Shown: one piece after another, positions 53,121 through 61,727 of the stretch | Position numbering within the stretch: the first letter of the stretch is position 1 | How the letters are laid out: the number at the start of each line of letters is the position of its first letter | Assembly (NCBI RefSeq): GCF_025717555.1 | Contig: NZ_JAJIRP010000001.1 | Span: 558,001 to 622,000 of the forward strand | Origin: Paucibacter sp. B2R-40 | GTDB lineage: Bacteria > Pseudomonadota > Gammaproteobacteria > Burkholderiales > Burkholderiaceae_C | Reading direction: 5' to 3' | DNA: 64,000 bases | Made by a program: the position numbers and the translations under genes | Notes under the pieces: generated by a model | The model's database searches: none | What the model saw: the letters and a program-made list of their open reading frames with translations, nothing else | Told to the model about the DNA's origin: nothing

Positions 53121-54360
53121 CGATGCATTCCTCTTGGTGACTCAGCAGCGCCAAACAGTGGCGCGCGATGGTGAGCTCTTCATTGGTCGGGATGACCCAG
53201 GCAGCGCAACGGCTGCCTGTTGTGCTGATGCGCGGGCCACCGGCCAGATTGGCGGCTTCGTCCAGCTCGACGCCGAGCCAGGCGGCGGCGCGGCAGATGG
53301 CCGCGCGCACCGGTGCGCTGTGCTCGCCGATGCCGGCGGTGAAGACGATGGCGTCCAGCCCGCCCAGGGCGGCGGCCAGCGAGCCTAACTCCCGACTGAT
53401 GCGGTAGACAAACAACTCGATTGCCTCGACCGCACGCGGGTCATGGCTCTCGCTCAAGGCGCGCATATCGCTGGAAATGCCGGACACGCCGAGCAGGCCC
53501 GACTCCTTGTAGAGCAGGCGCTCCACCGCGCGTGCGTCCATCTTCAGCTCGTCCATCAAGTAGAGCAGCACGCCGGGGTCGAGACTGCCGCAGCGGCTGC
53601 CCATCATCAAGCCGTCCACAGCGGTGAAGCCCATCGAGCTGGCGATGCTCTTGCTGTTTTGCAGCGCGCACATGCTGGCGCCATTGCCCAGATGCAGCAC
53701 GACGGTCTTGCCGGCAGCAGCCCGTGCGTCATAGGCCGGCAACTCGCCGGCAATGTACTCATAGCTCAGGCCATGAAAACCATAACGCCGCACGCCCTTG
53801 GCGGTGATCGACTGCGGCAGCGCAAAGGCCTGCGAGACCGCCGGCGCCGTGCGGTGAAAGGCGGTGTCGAAGCAGGCCACTTGTGGCAGGCCAGGCAGGC
53901 GCTGCGCGATCAGGCGAATCGCCAACAGGTTGTGCGGTTGATGCAGCGGCGCCAGCGGCAACAGCGACTGCAAATAACTGAGCAGTTCAGGGGTGACGAG
54001 TTCCGGCGCGGCATGTGTGAGGCCACCATGCACGACCCGGTGACCGACGCCGATCAAACGCATGCCGCCCCCGTTATGCTCGCGCAGCCATTCGGTCAGG
54101 AAGTCGATCGCGCCGCTGTGCCCCAGGGGGCCCGGTGCAGGAGCGGGCGCCGGGCCGGGCCAACGCTGCTCACCGAGCAGCTCGCCAGCGGCGTTCTTGG
54201 CCCAGAAATGCGCGGCATGCCCCAGCTCCTCGATGGCGCCGCTGGCCAGCAGATGCAGTTGCTCGTCGGCATCGACCCGGTAGACGCTGAACTTCAGGCT
54301 TGAAGAGCCGGCGTTGAGTACCAGCAGCGCGTCGTGGCTGCTGCCGTGGGGCAGGCTCAT
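53113..54360 (-). CDS. ackA: Acetate/propionate kinase
   Basis: A 415-residue acetokinase interconverting acyl phosphate and ADP with carboxylate and ATP. Motifs are VLNAGSSSLKFSV, VGHRVVHGG, CFDTAFHRT, RYGFHGLSYEY, LHLGNGASM, FTAVDGLMMGSRCG and TAGIGEHSAPVR. A roughly 25-residue Ala/Pro/Gly insert follows EQRWPG near position 70. Its ATG at 54360 overlaps the phosphotransacylase stop (ATGA), and a frame extending further upstream lies inside that gene. Together the pair would convert acyl-CoA to the free acid with ATP gain. Confidence 0.95.
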   Translation of the reverse strand: MSLPHGSSHDALLVLNAGSSSLKFSVYRVDADEQLHLLASGAIEELGHAAHFWAKNAAGELLGEQRWPGPAPAPAPGPLGHSGAIDFLTEWLREHNGGGMRLIGVGHRVVHGGLTHAAPELVTPELLSYLQSLLPLAPLHQPHNLLAIRLIAQRLPGLPQVACFDTAFHRTAPAVSQAFALPQSITAKGVRRYGFHGLSYEYIAGELPAYDARAAAGKTVVLHLGNGASMCALQNSKSIASSMGFTAVDGLMMGSRCGSLDPGVLLYLMDELKMDARAVERLLYKESGLLGVSGISSDMRALSESHDPRAVEAIELFVYRISRELGSLAAALGGLDAIVFTAGIGEHSAPVRAAICRAAAWLGVELDEAANLAGGPRISTTGSRCAAWVIPTNEELTIARHCLALLSHQEECIDE

Positions 54361-55313
54361 GGCGTCACCTTGGCCTGCTCGGCTTGGATGGCCTTGTTGT
54401 GCCGCGCCAGCAGCACCGCCACCGCGCAGGAGGCCAGCCGGGTGAGCAGCGAATCGGCGCGGCTGGTCAGGATGATGGGCACGCGCGCGCCCAGCACGAT
54501 GCCAGCGGCGTCGGATTCGGCAAGAAAGGACAGGCTCTTGGCCAGCATATTGCCGGCGTCCAGATTCGGCACCACCAGGATGTCGGCATTGCCGGCGACC
54601 GGGCCGCCGATCTTCTTGATCGCAGCAGCCTCGGGGCTGATCGCGTTGTCCAGCGCCAAGGGGCCATCGAGCAGGCCGCCAGTGATCTGGCCGCGATCGG
54701 CCATCTTGCACAGCGCGGCCGCTTCGATGGTGGAGGGCACGTTCGGGTTGACGGTTTCCATCGCCGACAAAATCGCCACCTTGGGGCAGGCGATACCCAG
54801 CGCATGGGCCAGCTCGATCGCGTTTTGCACGATGTGCACCTTGTCCTGCAGCGTCGGCGCGATATTGATGGCCGCGTCGGTGATGAAGAGCGCGCTGGCG
54901 TGCCGCGGCACATCCATCACGAAGCAATGGCTGATGCGTCGCTCGGTGCGCAGGCCGCTGTCGCGCTTGACGACGGCGGCCATCAACTCGTCGGTATGCA
55001 GGCTGCCTTTCATCAGCAGCTCGGCGCGGCCCTCACGCAATAGAGCCACGGCCAGCTCGGCGGAAGCGTGGCTGAACGGTGCGTCGACAATTTCGTAAGG
55101 AGAGATGTCCAGATCGGCGGCGCGTGCGGCCGCCTCGATGCGCTCGCGTGGCCCGACCAGGATGGGCGTGATCAGCCCGAGCCGTGCCGCGTCGATCGCG
55201 CCGGCCAAGGAGGCCGCATCGACCGGATGGGCCACGGCGGTCAGCGCCGGCGGCAGGTCTTTGACGGCGGCAATCAGGCGCTCATACTTTTCTCCCGGCT
55301 TGAGTTCACTCAT
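54357..55313 (-). CDS. Phosphate acetyl/butyryltransferase family protein
   Basis: A 318-residue PTA_PTB-family enzyme: PILVGPRERIEAAARAADLD, ELLMKGSLHTDELMAAVV, and VVPNLDAGNMLAKSLSFLA near the end, in the order of the catalytic domain. It lacks the extra N-terminal domains of long Pta, and the size resembles phosphotransbutyrylase. It would make acyl phosphate from acyl-CoA for the adjacent kinase. Chain-length preference is unknown. It overlaps the DUF3141 gene by eight bases and ackA by four. Confidence 0.9.
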   Translation of the reverse strand: MSELKPGEKYERLIAAVKDLPPALTAVAHPVDAASLAGAIDAARLGLITPILVGPRERIEAAARAADLDISPYEIVDAPFSHASAELAVALLREGRAELLMKGSLHTDELMAAVVKRDSGLRTERRISHCFVMDVPRHASALFITDAAINIAPTLQDKVHIVQNAIELAHALGIACPKVAILSAMETVNPNVPSTIEAAALCKMADRGQITGGLLDGPLALDNAISPEAAAIKKIGGPVAGNADILVVPNLDAGNMLAKSLSFLAESDAAGIVLGARVPIILTSRADSLLTRLASCAVAVLLARHNKAIQAEQAKVTP

Positions 55314-57504
55314 GGTCCTGTGCTCCTGTGGCTGCGGCGCTCGCTGTCAAGGGCGCCAAGTTGAGTGCCAGTTCGATCTCGGCCAAGCGCTGCGCATGCG
55401 CCTCGCTCAGCGGTCCTTGGGCGTTGGCAATTCTTTGCACCAAGGCAAAGGCGCTGCGCGCTTGATTGGGCTCGGGCAGCAAGCGCGGCAGCGCGGCCAG
55501 CGCGCGCTTGCGGTCGAGCAGCAAAGCGCGCTGCTGGGTTTTGGCCGAGCGTTTCAGATCGGCCAGCGTCAGCGAGGTCTCGCCGGCGGCATGGGCTTCT
55601 TGCAGCAGCTGCTGCATCATGCGCAGCGGACGCTCGTCGATGCCGGAGCCGTCCGAGGCGATGTGAATCAACATGCGCATGCCTGCATCGAGCGCGCTGC
55701 CTTGCTCGATGCAGGCCGTGTCGGACAGCTGCGTATCGATGGGCTGGGCGGCACGCTCATGCTCGGGCTCAGCGCCCGGCAAAGCGGCTGCCAGCAGTGG
55801 CGAGTTGTAGATGCTCAGGAACAACTGCTCCTGCACGGCGTCGCGCGCGTCGCGGTAGCTGTTGAGCGTCTGCTCGATCCAGGCCGAACCGGCTTGCTCG
55901 GCCAGTACAAAGGGGTTGTCCGGGGCGACAGGTCGTCGCTGCTGACGCACGGCGTTCGCGACGGCCTTGACCGGCCACAACGCTGGGTTCTTGTCGGATA
56001 CCAACCAGCGCTCCATGCGCGCCGGGTTGAGCTTGCGCGCCAGCTTGGCGCTGGGCTCGTTGGCCACGGCCCGCACCACCGGCGAGAGAAATTTGTCGTA
56101 ATTGGCCTGGTTGATTTCGGCCACGCGACGCGCCACATCAAAGGCTTCTTCGTCCTCGCGGCCATCGTCCAGCGCCAAAATATCGCTGACCTCGCGCGGG
56201 TGGAAGGTCGACAAATAGCGCCCGTCGGTCAGTTCCAGATGGCTCATGCCGGGGGCCGTGTCTTCGATGGTCATTTCATACAAACCCGGCGGCAGCATGT
56301 CGATCAGGTCCAGCGCGGCGGCGATTTCGGTGGTTTCCTTTTTGGCCACGCCGGCGGACACAAAGATGCCTAGATGGCCGACCTTCTCATGCAGGCAGTA
56401 GACGATGGTCTGCTCATTGGCGCGGATCTCGCTGGCGTCGGCGTAGAGGTCGGCAATCCAGTTCAGCGCCTGCTGGGGCGGCGTGATGTTGTCGCCCCAG
56501 GACGCGAACACGATGATGGGTGCGCGGATCTTGCGCAGATCGATCTGCACCGCACCATCGGCTGTTTGCACGCCGCCGCGCGCGAGCCGGTTGCCGACGA
56601 ACAGGTTCTGCACGATCCAGTCCATCTCGGCCTTGTTCATCAGGTAATGCCCACCCCACCAGCGCTCGAAGTCCAGAAACCGCTCGCGTTCGGTGTCGAC
56701 CTGCGCGTACAGGTTGTAGAGCTTGCTCCAGTAGGTGTTGGCAGGGTTGAGCTTCTCGAAGTTGCTGACCAGATGCGCGCCGTCGAACTTGCCATTGCCA
56801 AGATCGCCGGTCAAGGAAGCCAGCCAAGAGCCGCCCATCAGCCCGCCCGAATAACGCATCGGGTGCTTGCCCTCGACGCCGGCCCAGTAAGACACCGGCG
56901 CGCCGGCCAGCAAAATCGGCCCGACCGCCTCGGGCTGCGCGGCCGCCAGCAACATCAAGGCCCAGCCGCCCTGGCAGTTGCCGATCACAAAGGGCTTGGC
57001 GTTCGCATCCGGGTGCAGTGCGCCCACATGTTCAAGAAACTTCAGCTCGGCGCGCGCCACCGCTTCGATGGTCTGACCCGGCATCGGCTCGGGGAAGAAG
57101 CTGAAAAAATAGCAAGGGTGGCCGGCCTGTAGCGCGATGCCGATCTCGCTGTCAGGCTTGAAGCCGCCGATGCCGGGGCCATGGCCGGCGCGCGGGTCAA
57201 TGACGACAAAAGGACGTTTGGCCGGGTCGGTCGGCATTTCGGGCGGCGGCGTGATGCGCACCAGCGCGTAGTTGGCGGGCAAGTCGAAGTCGCGTGCGTC
57301 CATGACCGTCTCAAAGTCAAACACCAGCACCGGCGGCTTGCCGGACTTGGCGTGCTCGGCGTAGACATTGCCGCGCTCGCGCAGCACATCCAGCGTCAGC
57401 ACCGACCGCTGACAAGCGTCAATCCAGTAAGTTAGCGCATGCTTCAAAGGCAGTTGCTCGGCCCAAGTCGGGGCCATGGCGGCGAAAAAGGTCTGATTGA
57501 ACAT
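55306..57504 (-). CDS. DUF3141 protein with PhaC-like alpha/beta-hydrolase core
   Basis: A 732-residue protein. A PHA-synthase-like hydrolase core (about 60-420) has the nucleophile elbow GNC177QGG, a cysteine lipase box like that of PhaC, an acid in SWGDNITPP and a histidine in EKVGHLGIF. The C-terminal 300 residues are helical and charged (RDAVQEQLFLSIYNSP, KRSAKTQQRALLLDRKRAL). AGGAG precedes the ATG at 57504. It is the first gene of an operon with phosphotransacylase, acetate kinase and FabI. A role in polyhydroxyalkanoate or acyl-CoA turnover is inferred from the elbow and the context. Confidence 0.88.
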   Translation of the reverse strand: MFNQTFFAAMAPTWAEQLPLKHALTYWIDACQRSVLTLDVLRERGNVYAEHAKSGKPPVLVFDFETVMDARDFDLPANYALVRITPPPEMPTDPAKRPFVVIDPRAGHGPGIGGFKPDSEIGIALQAGHPCYFFSFFPEPMPGQTIEAVARAELKFLEHVGALHPDANAKPFVIGNCQGGWALMLLAAAQPEAVGPILLAGAPVSYWAGVEGKHPMRYSGGLMGGSWLASLTGDLGNGKFDGAHLVSNFEKLNPANTYWSKLYNLYAQVDTERERFLDFERWWGGHYLMNKAEMDWIVQNLFVGNRLARGGVQTADGAVQIDLRKIRAPIIVFASWGDNITPPQQALNWIADLYADASEIRANEQTIVYCLHEKVGHLGIFVSAGVAKKETTEIAAALDLIDMLPPGLYEMTIEDTAPGMSHLELTDGRYLSTFHPREVSDILALDDGREDEEAFDVARRVAEINQANYDKFLSPVVRAVANEPSAKLARKLNPARMERWLVSDKNPALWPVKAVANAVRQQRRPVAPDNPFVLAEQAGSAWIEQTLNSYRDARDAVQEQLFLSIYNSPLLAAALPGAEPEHERAAQPIDTQLSDTACIEQGSALDAGMRMLIHIASDGSGIDERPLRMMQQLLQEAHAAGETSLTLADLKRSAKTQQRALLLDRKRALAALPRLLPEPNQARSAFALVQRIANAQGPLSEAHAQRLAEIELALNLAPLTASAAATGAQDHE

Positions 57505-57784
57505 CGGGACTCCTGTCTTGCGGCCAGCGGGAAATTTGAGATTTGTGCGTATTATTGTGCAGCGCAGCAAAGCAATCATCCAGCATTTTTGTTGCGTCCT
57601 TGTGTCGGCAGGCTGGTCTTGAATGCGTCATGGGGTGCGCGAGGATGCGACCGGCGTCGCCCCAAGGTAGCGGCAAACGCTACCGTCGGCAGCAGTTGCT
57701 GCGACTCACCAGACGGCCCCGCTACAAGCGCAGGGTCGACCCTAGGATGGCGCCATCTCCAGTTCGCAATGAGCCGCGCCCCAG

Positions 57785-58540
57785 ATGAAAACACGCCCAC
57801 AACGCCCCACCCAGATGAGCTGGGCCTCCTCTGCAGCGGCTTCAGCGGCCGCCGTTTTCTTGCTGAGCGCCTGCGGCAGCGTGGCGCCGATTGCCATGAC
57901 CGCACCACAAGGCTTCGAAGGGCAAAGCGAGAGCTGGGCAGCGGGCCATCGCAGCGCCGCCAGCGGCTTGTTCGCAGACGAATCGTTTGGTCTGGGCCCC
58001 TACCAAGTGGCCGAGGTCAGGCGCGATGTCTTGAGCAGCGACACCAGCTTCAGTCTCGGGCCGCTCAGCTGGGGCAAGACATCCACCGGCTTTTCCTATG
58101 TGCTGCAGGGCGGGGATGAGCGGCTGCTTGGGCGCTGCGAGCGCAAAGAGGGCGAAACCCGGCTGCCGCTATGGGGCAACCAGATCCCGCTGCAAGCCAG
58201 CTTCGGGCTGAAATGTGACTGCCAAGGGCAAGAATCGCACGCCGAACTGGAGATGGCCAGCGCTTCCAGTTGGCAAATCGAGGACGCCTGGTTGCCCGAG
58301 CGGATCAAGCTGACGATCAATGGCCAGAGCTTCAAGGCCAGCCCCTTTGACCACCGCGGCGAGACCATGAGCGATGGCCGCGCCTTTGTCGGTTTCCGCT
58401 TTGATGGGTCGGCAGGCCCGGCGGCCGCTGTGGGTCTGTTTTCGCCCGGTCAAGTGTGGCTGCACCAGACGCTGCCGGCTTCGCAAAGAGCCGCGATGAA
58501 CTGTGCGCTGGCGGGCCTGCTTCTTAACACAGGGCCATGA
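57785..58540 (+). CDS. Predicted lipoprotein, first of a tandem paralogous pair
   Basis: A 251-residue lipoprotein with lipobox LLSAC at about 30. It has no recognised domain. It shares a clear pattern with the next gene: (F)xGQS near the front, DESFGLGPYQV, GFSYVLQGG, LLGRCE, and VWLHQTLPASQRAAMNCALAG at the end. The paired cysteines KCDC in the middle align with CVC in the paralogue. It is probably an envelope protein of beta-sheet type. The two genes are 139 bases apart on the same strand. Confidence 0.75.
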   Translation: MKTRPQRPTQMSWASSAAASAAAVFLLSACGSVAPIAMTAPQGFEGQSESWAAGHRSAASGLFADESFGLGPYQVAEVRRDVLSSDTSFSLGPLSWGKTSTGFSYVLQGGDERLLGRCERKEGETRLPLWGNQIPLQASFGLKCDCQGQESHAELEMASASSWQIEDAWLPERIKLTINGQSFKASPFDHRGETMSDGRAFVGFRFDGSAGPAAAVGLFSPGQVWLHQTLPASQRAAMNCALAGLLLNTGP

Positions 58541-58679
58541 GCGGCCCAGTTTTTGCCCCCTGCGGCAGCGTTTTTCGATACTTCCCGCATGGGCGCTTGG
58601 TCTTCCAGTTGTGGCCGCTACAGTGCCCATCCGTGCCCACCCTTGCCCACCTATTGCCCCGCTTTTGTGAGTTCCCAAA

Positions 58680-59420
58680 ATGAAGAACACTGCCAAGCCC
58701 CACAAGCTGCTTGCTGCCGGCGCGCTGCTCGCTTTGTTGACGGCCTGCTCGACGACCGCACCCTTGGTCACGCCGCAAGACTTTGCCGGCCAGAGCCAAG
58801 TGCTGCCTGCGGCAAACCGCAGCCGCTTGACCGGTCTGCTGGTGGATGAGTCCTTCAATCTGGGCCCCTACCGCGTCACCGGCATCGAAGGCAAGTCGGG
58901 CAGCTCGGCCAGCTCGACCACCGTCAACGGTGTCAAGACGGAGAACAAACGCAGTGGCTTCAACTACCGTGTCGTGGGCGGGCCGACCGGCCAGACCGAG
59001 TTGCTGGGACGCTGCGAAAGCCGCTCTCAGGGGGTCAGCAAATCGGCCCATGGTGCCGACCAAGAGCAGGCACGCAGCCTGTTCAGCTGCGTGTGCAGAG
59101 GCAGCAATCAGCCCGAAGCGATGCTCAGCATCGCCGGCGATCAGTCGCGGCAGGGTCACAGCAGCTCGACCTCGCTGAGCTTGTCCATCAGCATAGACGG
59201 GCAGGCCTACCGGGTTGGGCGTTATGGCGAACAAGGCCGTTTGATCCCCGCCGATGAGCCTTTTTATGGCTACCGGGTGGACGGTCCGAAAGGCGCGGTG
59301 GCCGCGCTGGGTCTGAGCTTCCCCGGCACGGTCTGGCTGCATGAGCGCCTGCCTTCCGCGCAACAAGAACCTATGGTTTGCGCCTTGGCCGGCTTGATGC
59401 TGCACCGCGGGCCGCAATAA
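58680..59420 (+). CDS. Predicted lipoprotein, second of a tandem paralogous pair
   Basis: A 246-residue lipoprotein with lipobox LLTAC at about 23. The layout matches the preceding protein: FAGQSQ, DESFNLGPYRV, GFNYRVVGG, LLGRCES, CVCRG, and VWLHERLPSAQQEPMVCALAG. A Ser-rich insertion (SGSSASSTTVNG) lies after the first block. Divergence between the two is considerable, so the duplication is old. No function is known to me. It is convergent with the MFS gene, with 22 bases between the stops. Confidence 0.75.
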   Translation: MKNTAKPHKLLAAGALLALLTACSTTAPLVTPQDFAGQSQVLPAANRSRLTGLLVDESFNLGPYRVTGIEGKSGSSASSTTVNGVKTENKRSGFNYRVVGGPTGQTELLGRCESRSQGVSKSAHGADQEQARSLFSCVCRGSNQPEAMLSIAGDQSRQGHSSSTSLSLSISIDGQAYRVGRYGEQGRLIPADEPFYGYRVDGPKGAVAALGLSFPGTVWLHERLPSAQQEPMVCALAGLMLHRGPQ

Positions 59421-59442
59421 GTTCAGCGCTGCCCTTGGCTGG

Positions 59443-60654
59443 CTAGGCAGGCTTTGCCGCCGGGCGCCTCAAAAGCAAAGCCAGCAGCGTCAGCAGGCAC
59501 AAGCCGGCGCCGGCATAAAACGTCGCCTCGGCGCCCCAGCCGTCCCACAGCAGTCCGGCCAGCGCGCTGGCCAGCAACATGGCGACGCCGCTGAGCAGAT
59601 TGAAAAAACCATAGGCCGTGCCGCGCAAATGGGCCGGCGCGGTATCGGCCACCATGGTGGCCAGCAGGCCTTGGGTCAGTCCCATGTGCACGCCCCAGAG
59701 CAGCACGCCGCCGAGCAAGGCCGCTAGCTGCGTGCTGCTGGCCAGCAGCAAATCCGCCGCCAGCAAAACCAACAAGCCCAGACCCAAGAGCGCCTTGTGA
59801 CTGATGCGGTCCGCCAACTTGCCGAACGGATAGGCGCTGGCCGCATAGACCAGATTCATCGCCACCATCACCAAGGGGATCAGCGCCAAGGACAAGCCGC
59901 TCTGCTGCGCCCGCAGCACCAAGAACGCCTCGCTGAAGCGCGCCAGCGTGAACAAGCCACCGATCGCCACCACCCACCAATAAGCCGGCGTGAGCTGGCG
60001 CAGATTGGCCCGGCTGATCGGGTTGTGGCGCTTCTCGCTTGCGACGGCCTTGGGCTCGTGGACGCCAAAAGCCAGCAAGGCGACCGCCATCACACCGGGA
60101 ATCACCGCCACCCAGAACACCGCCCGAAAGTCATTCGCCCACAGCAGCATCAGGCCCACCGCCAACAGCGGCCCCAGCACCGCGCCGATCGAGTCCAGCG
60201 ACTGCCGCAAGCCAAAAGCGGCGCCGCGCAACGCCGGCGGCGCCAGATCTGCCACCAGCGCGTCGCGCGGCGCGCCGCGAATGCCTTTGCCGACCCGGTC
60301 GGTCAGCCTTGCCGCGACGATCCAGCCAACGCCACTGGCCAGCGCAAAGACGGGCTTGGTCGCCGCCCCCAGGCCGTAACCCAATAAGGCCAAGCCCTTG
60401 CGGCGCCCCAGATAGTCACTCAATACCCCTGAGAAGACCTTGACGATCAAGGCCGTGGCCTCGGCCGCACCCTCGATCAGCCCGACCGTGAAGGCCGAGG
60501 CACCCAGGCTGCCGACCATGAACAGCGGCAACAGGCTGTGGATCATCTCGGACGAGACATCCATCAAGAGGCTGACGAAGCCCAGCATCCAGATGGCGGC
60601 GGGCAGTTGCGCCCGCGCTGTCGTTTGTGAAGCCAGATCAGTCTTGTTCTGCAT
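59443..60654 (-). CDS. Major facilitator superfamily transporter
   Basis: A 403-residue 12-helix transporter. The helix 2-3 loop is VLSDYLGRRKGLALLG (a variant of GxLaDrxGrkxxl), and an ARLTDRVGKGIRGAPRDALV segment marks the family of putative efflux carriers annotated without known substrate. Helix-rich sequence runs the full length. It lies 29 bases after the hydrolase gene on the same strand and is probably last in a kinase-hydrolase-MFS operon. The substrate is unknown. Confidence 0.88.
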   Translation of the reverse strand: MQNKTDLASQTTARAQLPAAIWMLGFVSLLMDVSSEMIHSLLPLFMVGSLGASAFTVGLIEGAAEATALIVKVFSGVLSDYLGRRKGLALLGYGLGAATKPVFALASGVGWIVAARLTDRVGKGIRGAPRDALVADLAPPALRGAAFGLRQSLDSIGAVLGPLLAVGLMLLWANDFRAVFWVAVIPGVMAVALLAFGVHEPKAVASEKRHNPISRANLRQLTPAYWWVVAIGGLFTLARFSEAFLVLRAQQSGLSLALIPLVMVAMNLVYAASAYPFGKLADRISHKALLGLGLLVLLAADLLLASSTQLAALLGGVLLWGVHMGLTQGLLATMVADTAPAHLRGTAYGFFNLLSGVAMLLASALAGLLWDGWGAEATFYAGAGLCLLTLLALLLRRPAAKPA

Positions 60655-60683
60655 TTGTTTGTCCAGCTTAAGCGAGCGGCGCC

Positions 60684-61727
60684 TTAGCCAGCCACGCGGG
60701 GCTTGGCGAACGGAATCGAAAACTCGCATGGCCCCGGCAGCTCGCCCCGCAGCCATGCAGCGATGGCGTGGATCTGCGAGCGGTCCGACAGCAAAGGCGT
60801 GTGGCCGGTGGCGGGGATATGCGCTAGGCTCAGTTCTTGCAAGCGCTGCATGCGGCCTAGAGTGGCGGCCCGCAAGGCATCCGATTCCATGCCGTGCAGC
60901 AGCAACACAGGGCATTGCAGGCGGCGAAAGCTGTCCCATTGGTCCAGCGCTTGCGCGGCCTCGGTGCGGTAGGCTTGCATGGCGCGTGGGTCGACCCGGT
61001 AGATGCGGCCGTTGTTCTCGTCTGACCAGCGGGTCTGGTGCCAGGCCAGGAATTGGCGAACTTCATCACTGGCCGGGCCATCATTCTTTTGCGCCGCACC
61101 GACCCGCCGCATGATGTCCTCAGGCGAGCGAAAGACATAAAAGCGCGCCAAGGTCTCGGCGCGGTATTGGCGCCGCGCCCGCGGCATATGCGGCCCGACA
61201 TCATTGAGAATGAGCCGGCTGATCAGACCGGCATCGCGCGCTGCCAACTCCATCGCAACCGAGCCGCCCATCGAAGAACCAAGCAAGGCCAGCGGCCCAC
61301 CGCCCAGATGCGCAATCATCTGCCGCAACTGTTCGACATAAGTGGCGCGCCGGTACTCCTGCTCGTCGGCCAGCCAGCCGGAGCGGCCGCGCCCCAACCA
61401 GTCCATGCAGATCACACGCCAGGGCTGCTGTGGATCACGGGCGAGATCGGCGGCCAGAAAGCTGAAACGCATGGCGGTGTTGGCAACCCCGCCGCAGCAC
61501 AGCAGCACGGGAGCCTCGCGTGGGCCCCAGTCGGTGTAGAACACCGGCGTGCTGTACGGGCGGCGCAGCCGCCGCGGCACGCCGGACTGCAGCGTTAGGG
61601 GCTGCTGATAGTCAAAACTCCCAAGCCGATAGCAGCCGGCAAAGCGCTCGTCCAGCGCTCGCGCGGCCGAGGTCCATGTCTGCCAAGCTTGCAATTCTTG
61701 GCGACGCTCAGAGCTTTCAAGCCGCAT
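60684..61727 (-). CDS. Alpha/beta hydrolase
   Basis: A 347-residue hydrolase with no signal peptide. The core reads CMDWLGRGRSGWL, nucleophile elbow LLGSSMGGSVAME, acid in LLLHGMESDALRA and histidine in IPATGHTPLLS. The front (LQAWQTWTSAARALDERFAG) and CCGGVANTAMRF are unlike typical HGGPG enzymes. The ATG at 61727 is chosen because it overlaps the kinase stop by 11 bases, giving translational coupling. The substrate is unknown; esterase or lactonase activity is most likely. Confidence 0.85.
   Translation of the reverse strand: MRLESSERRQELQAWQTWTSAARALDERFAGCYRLGSFDYQQPLTLQSGVPRRLRRPYSTPVFYTDWGPREAPVLLCCGGVANTAMRFSFLAADLARDPQQPWRVICMDWLGRGRSGWLADEQEYRRATYVEQLRQMIAHLGGGPLALLGSSMGGSVAMELAARDAGLISRLILNDVGPHMPRARRQYRAETLARFYVFRSPEDIMRRVGAAQKNDGPASDEVRQFLAWHQTRWSDENNGRIYRVDPRAMQAYRTEAAQALDQWDSFRRLQCPVLLLHGMESDALRAATLGRMQRLQELSLAHIPATGHTPLLSDRSQIHAIAAWLRGELPGPCEFSIPFAKPRVAG

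Noticed and set aside
54361-54927. N-terminal extension of acetate kinase into the upstream gene
   Set aside because: The frame is open, but the sequence is out-of-frame phosphotransacylase; the conserved LNAGSSSLKF start lies just after the ATG at 54360.
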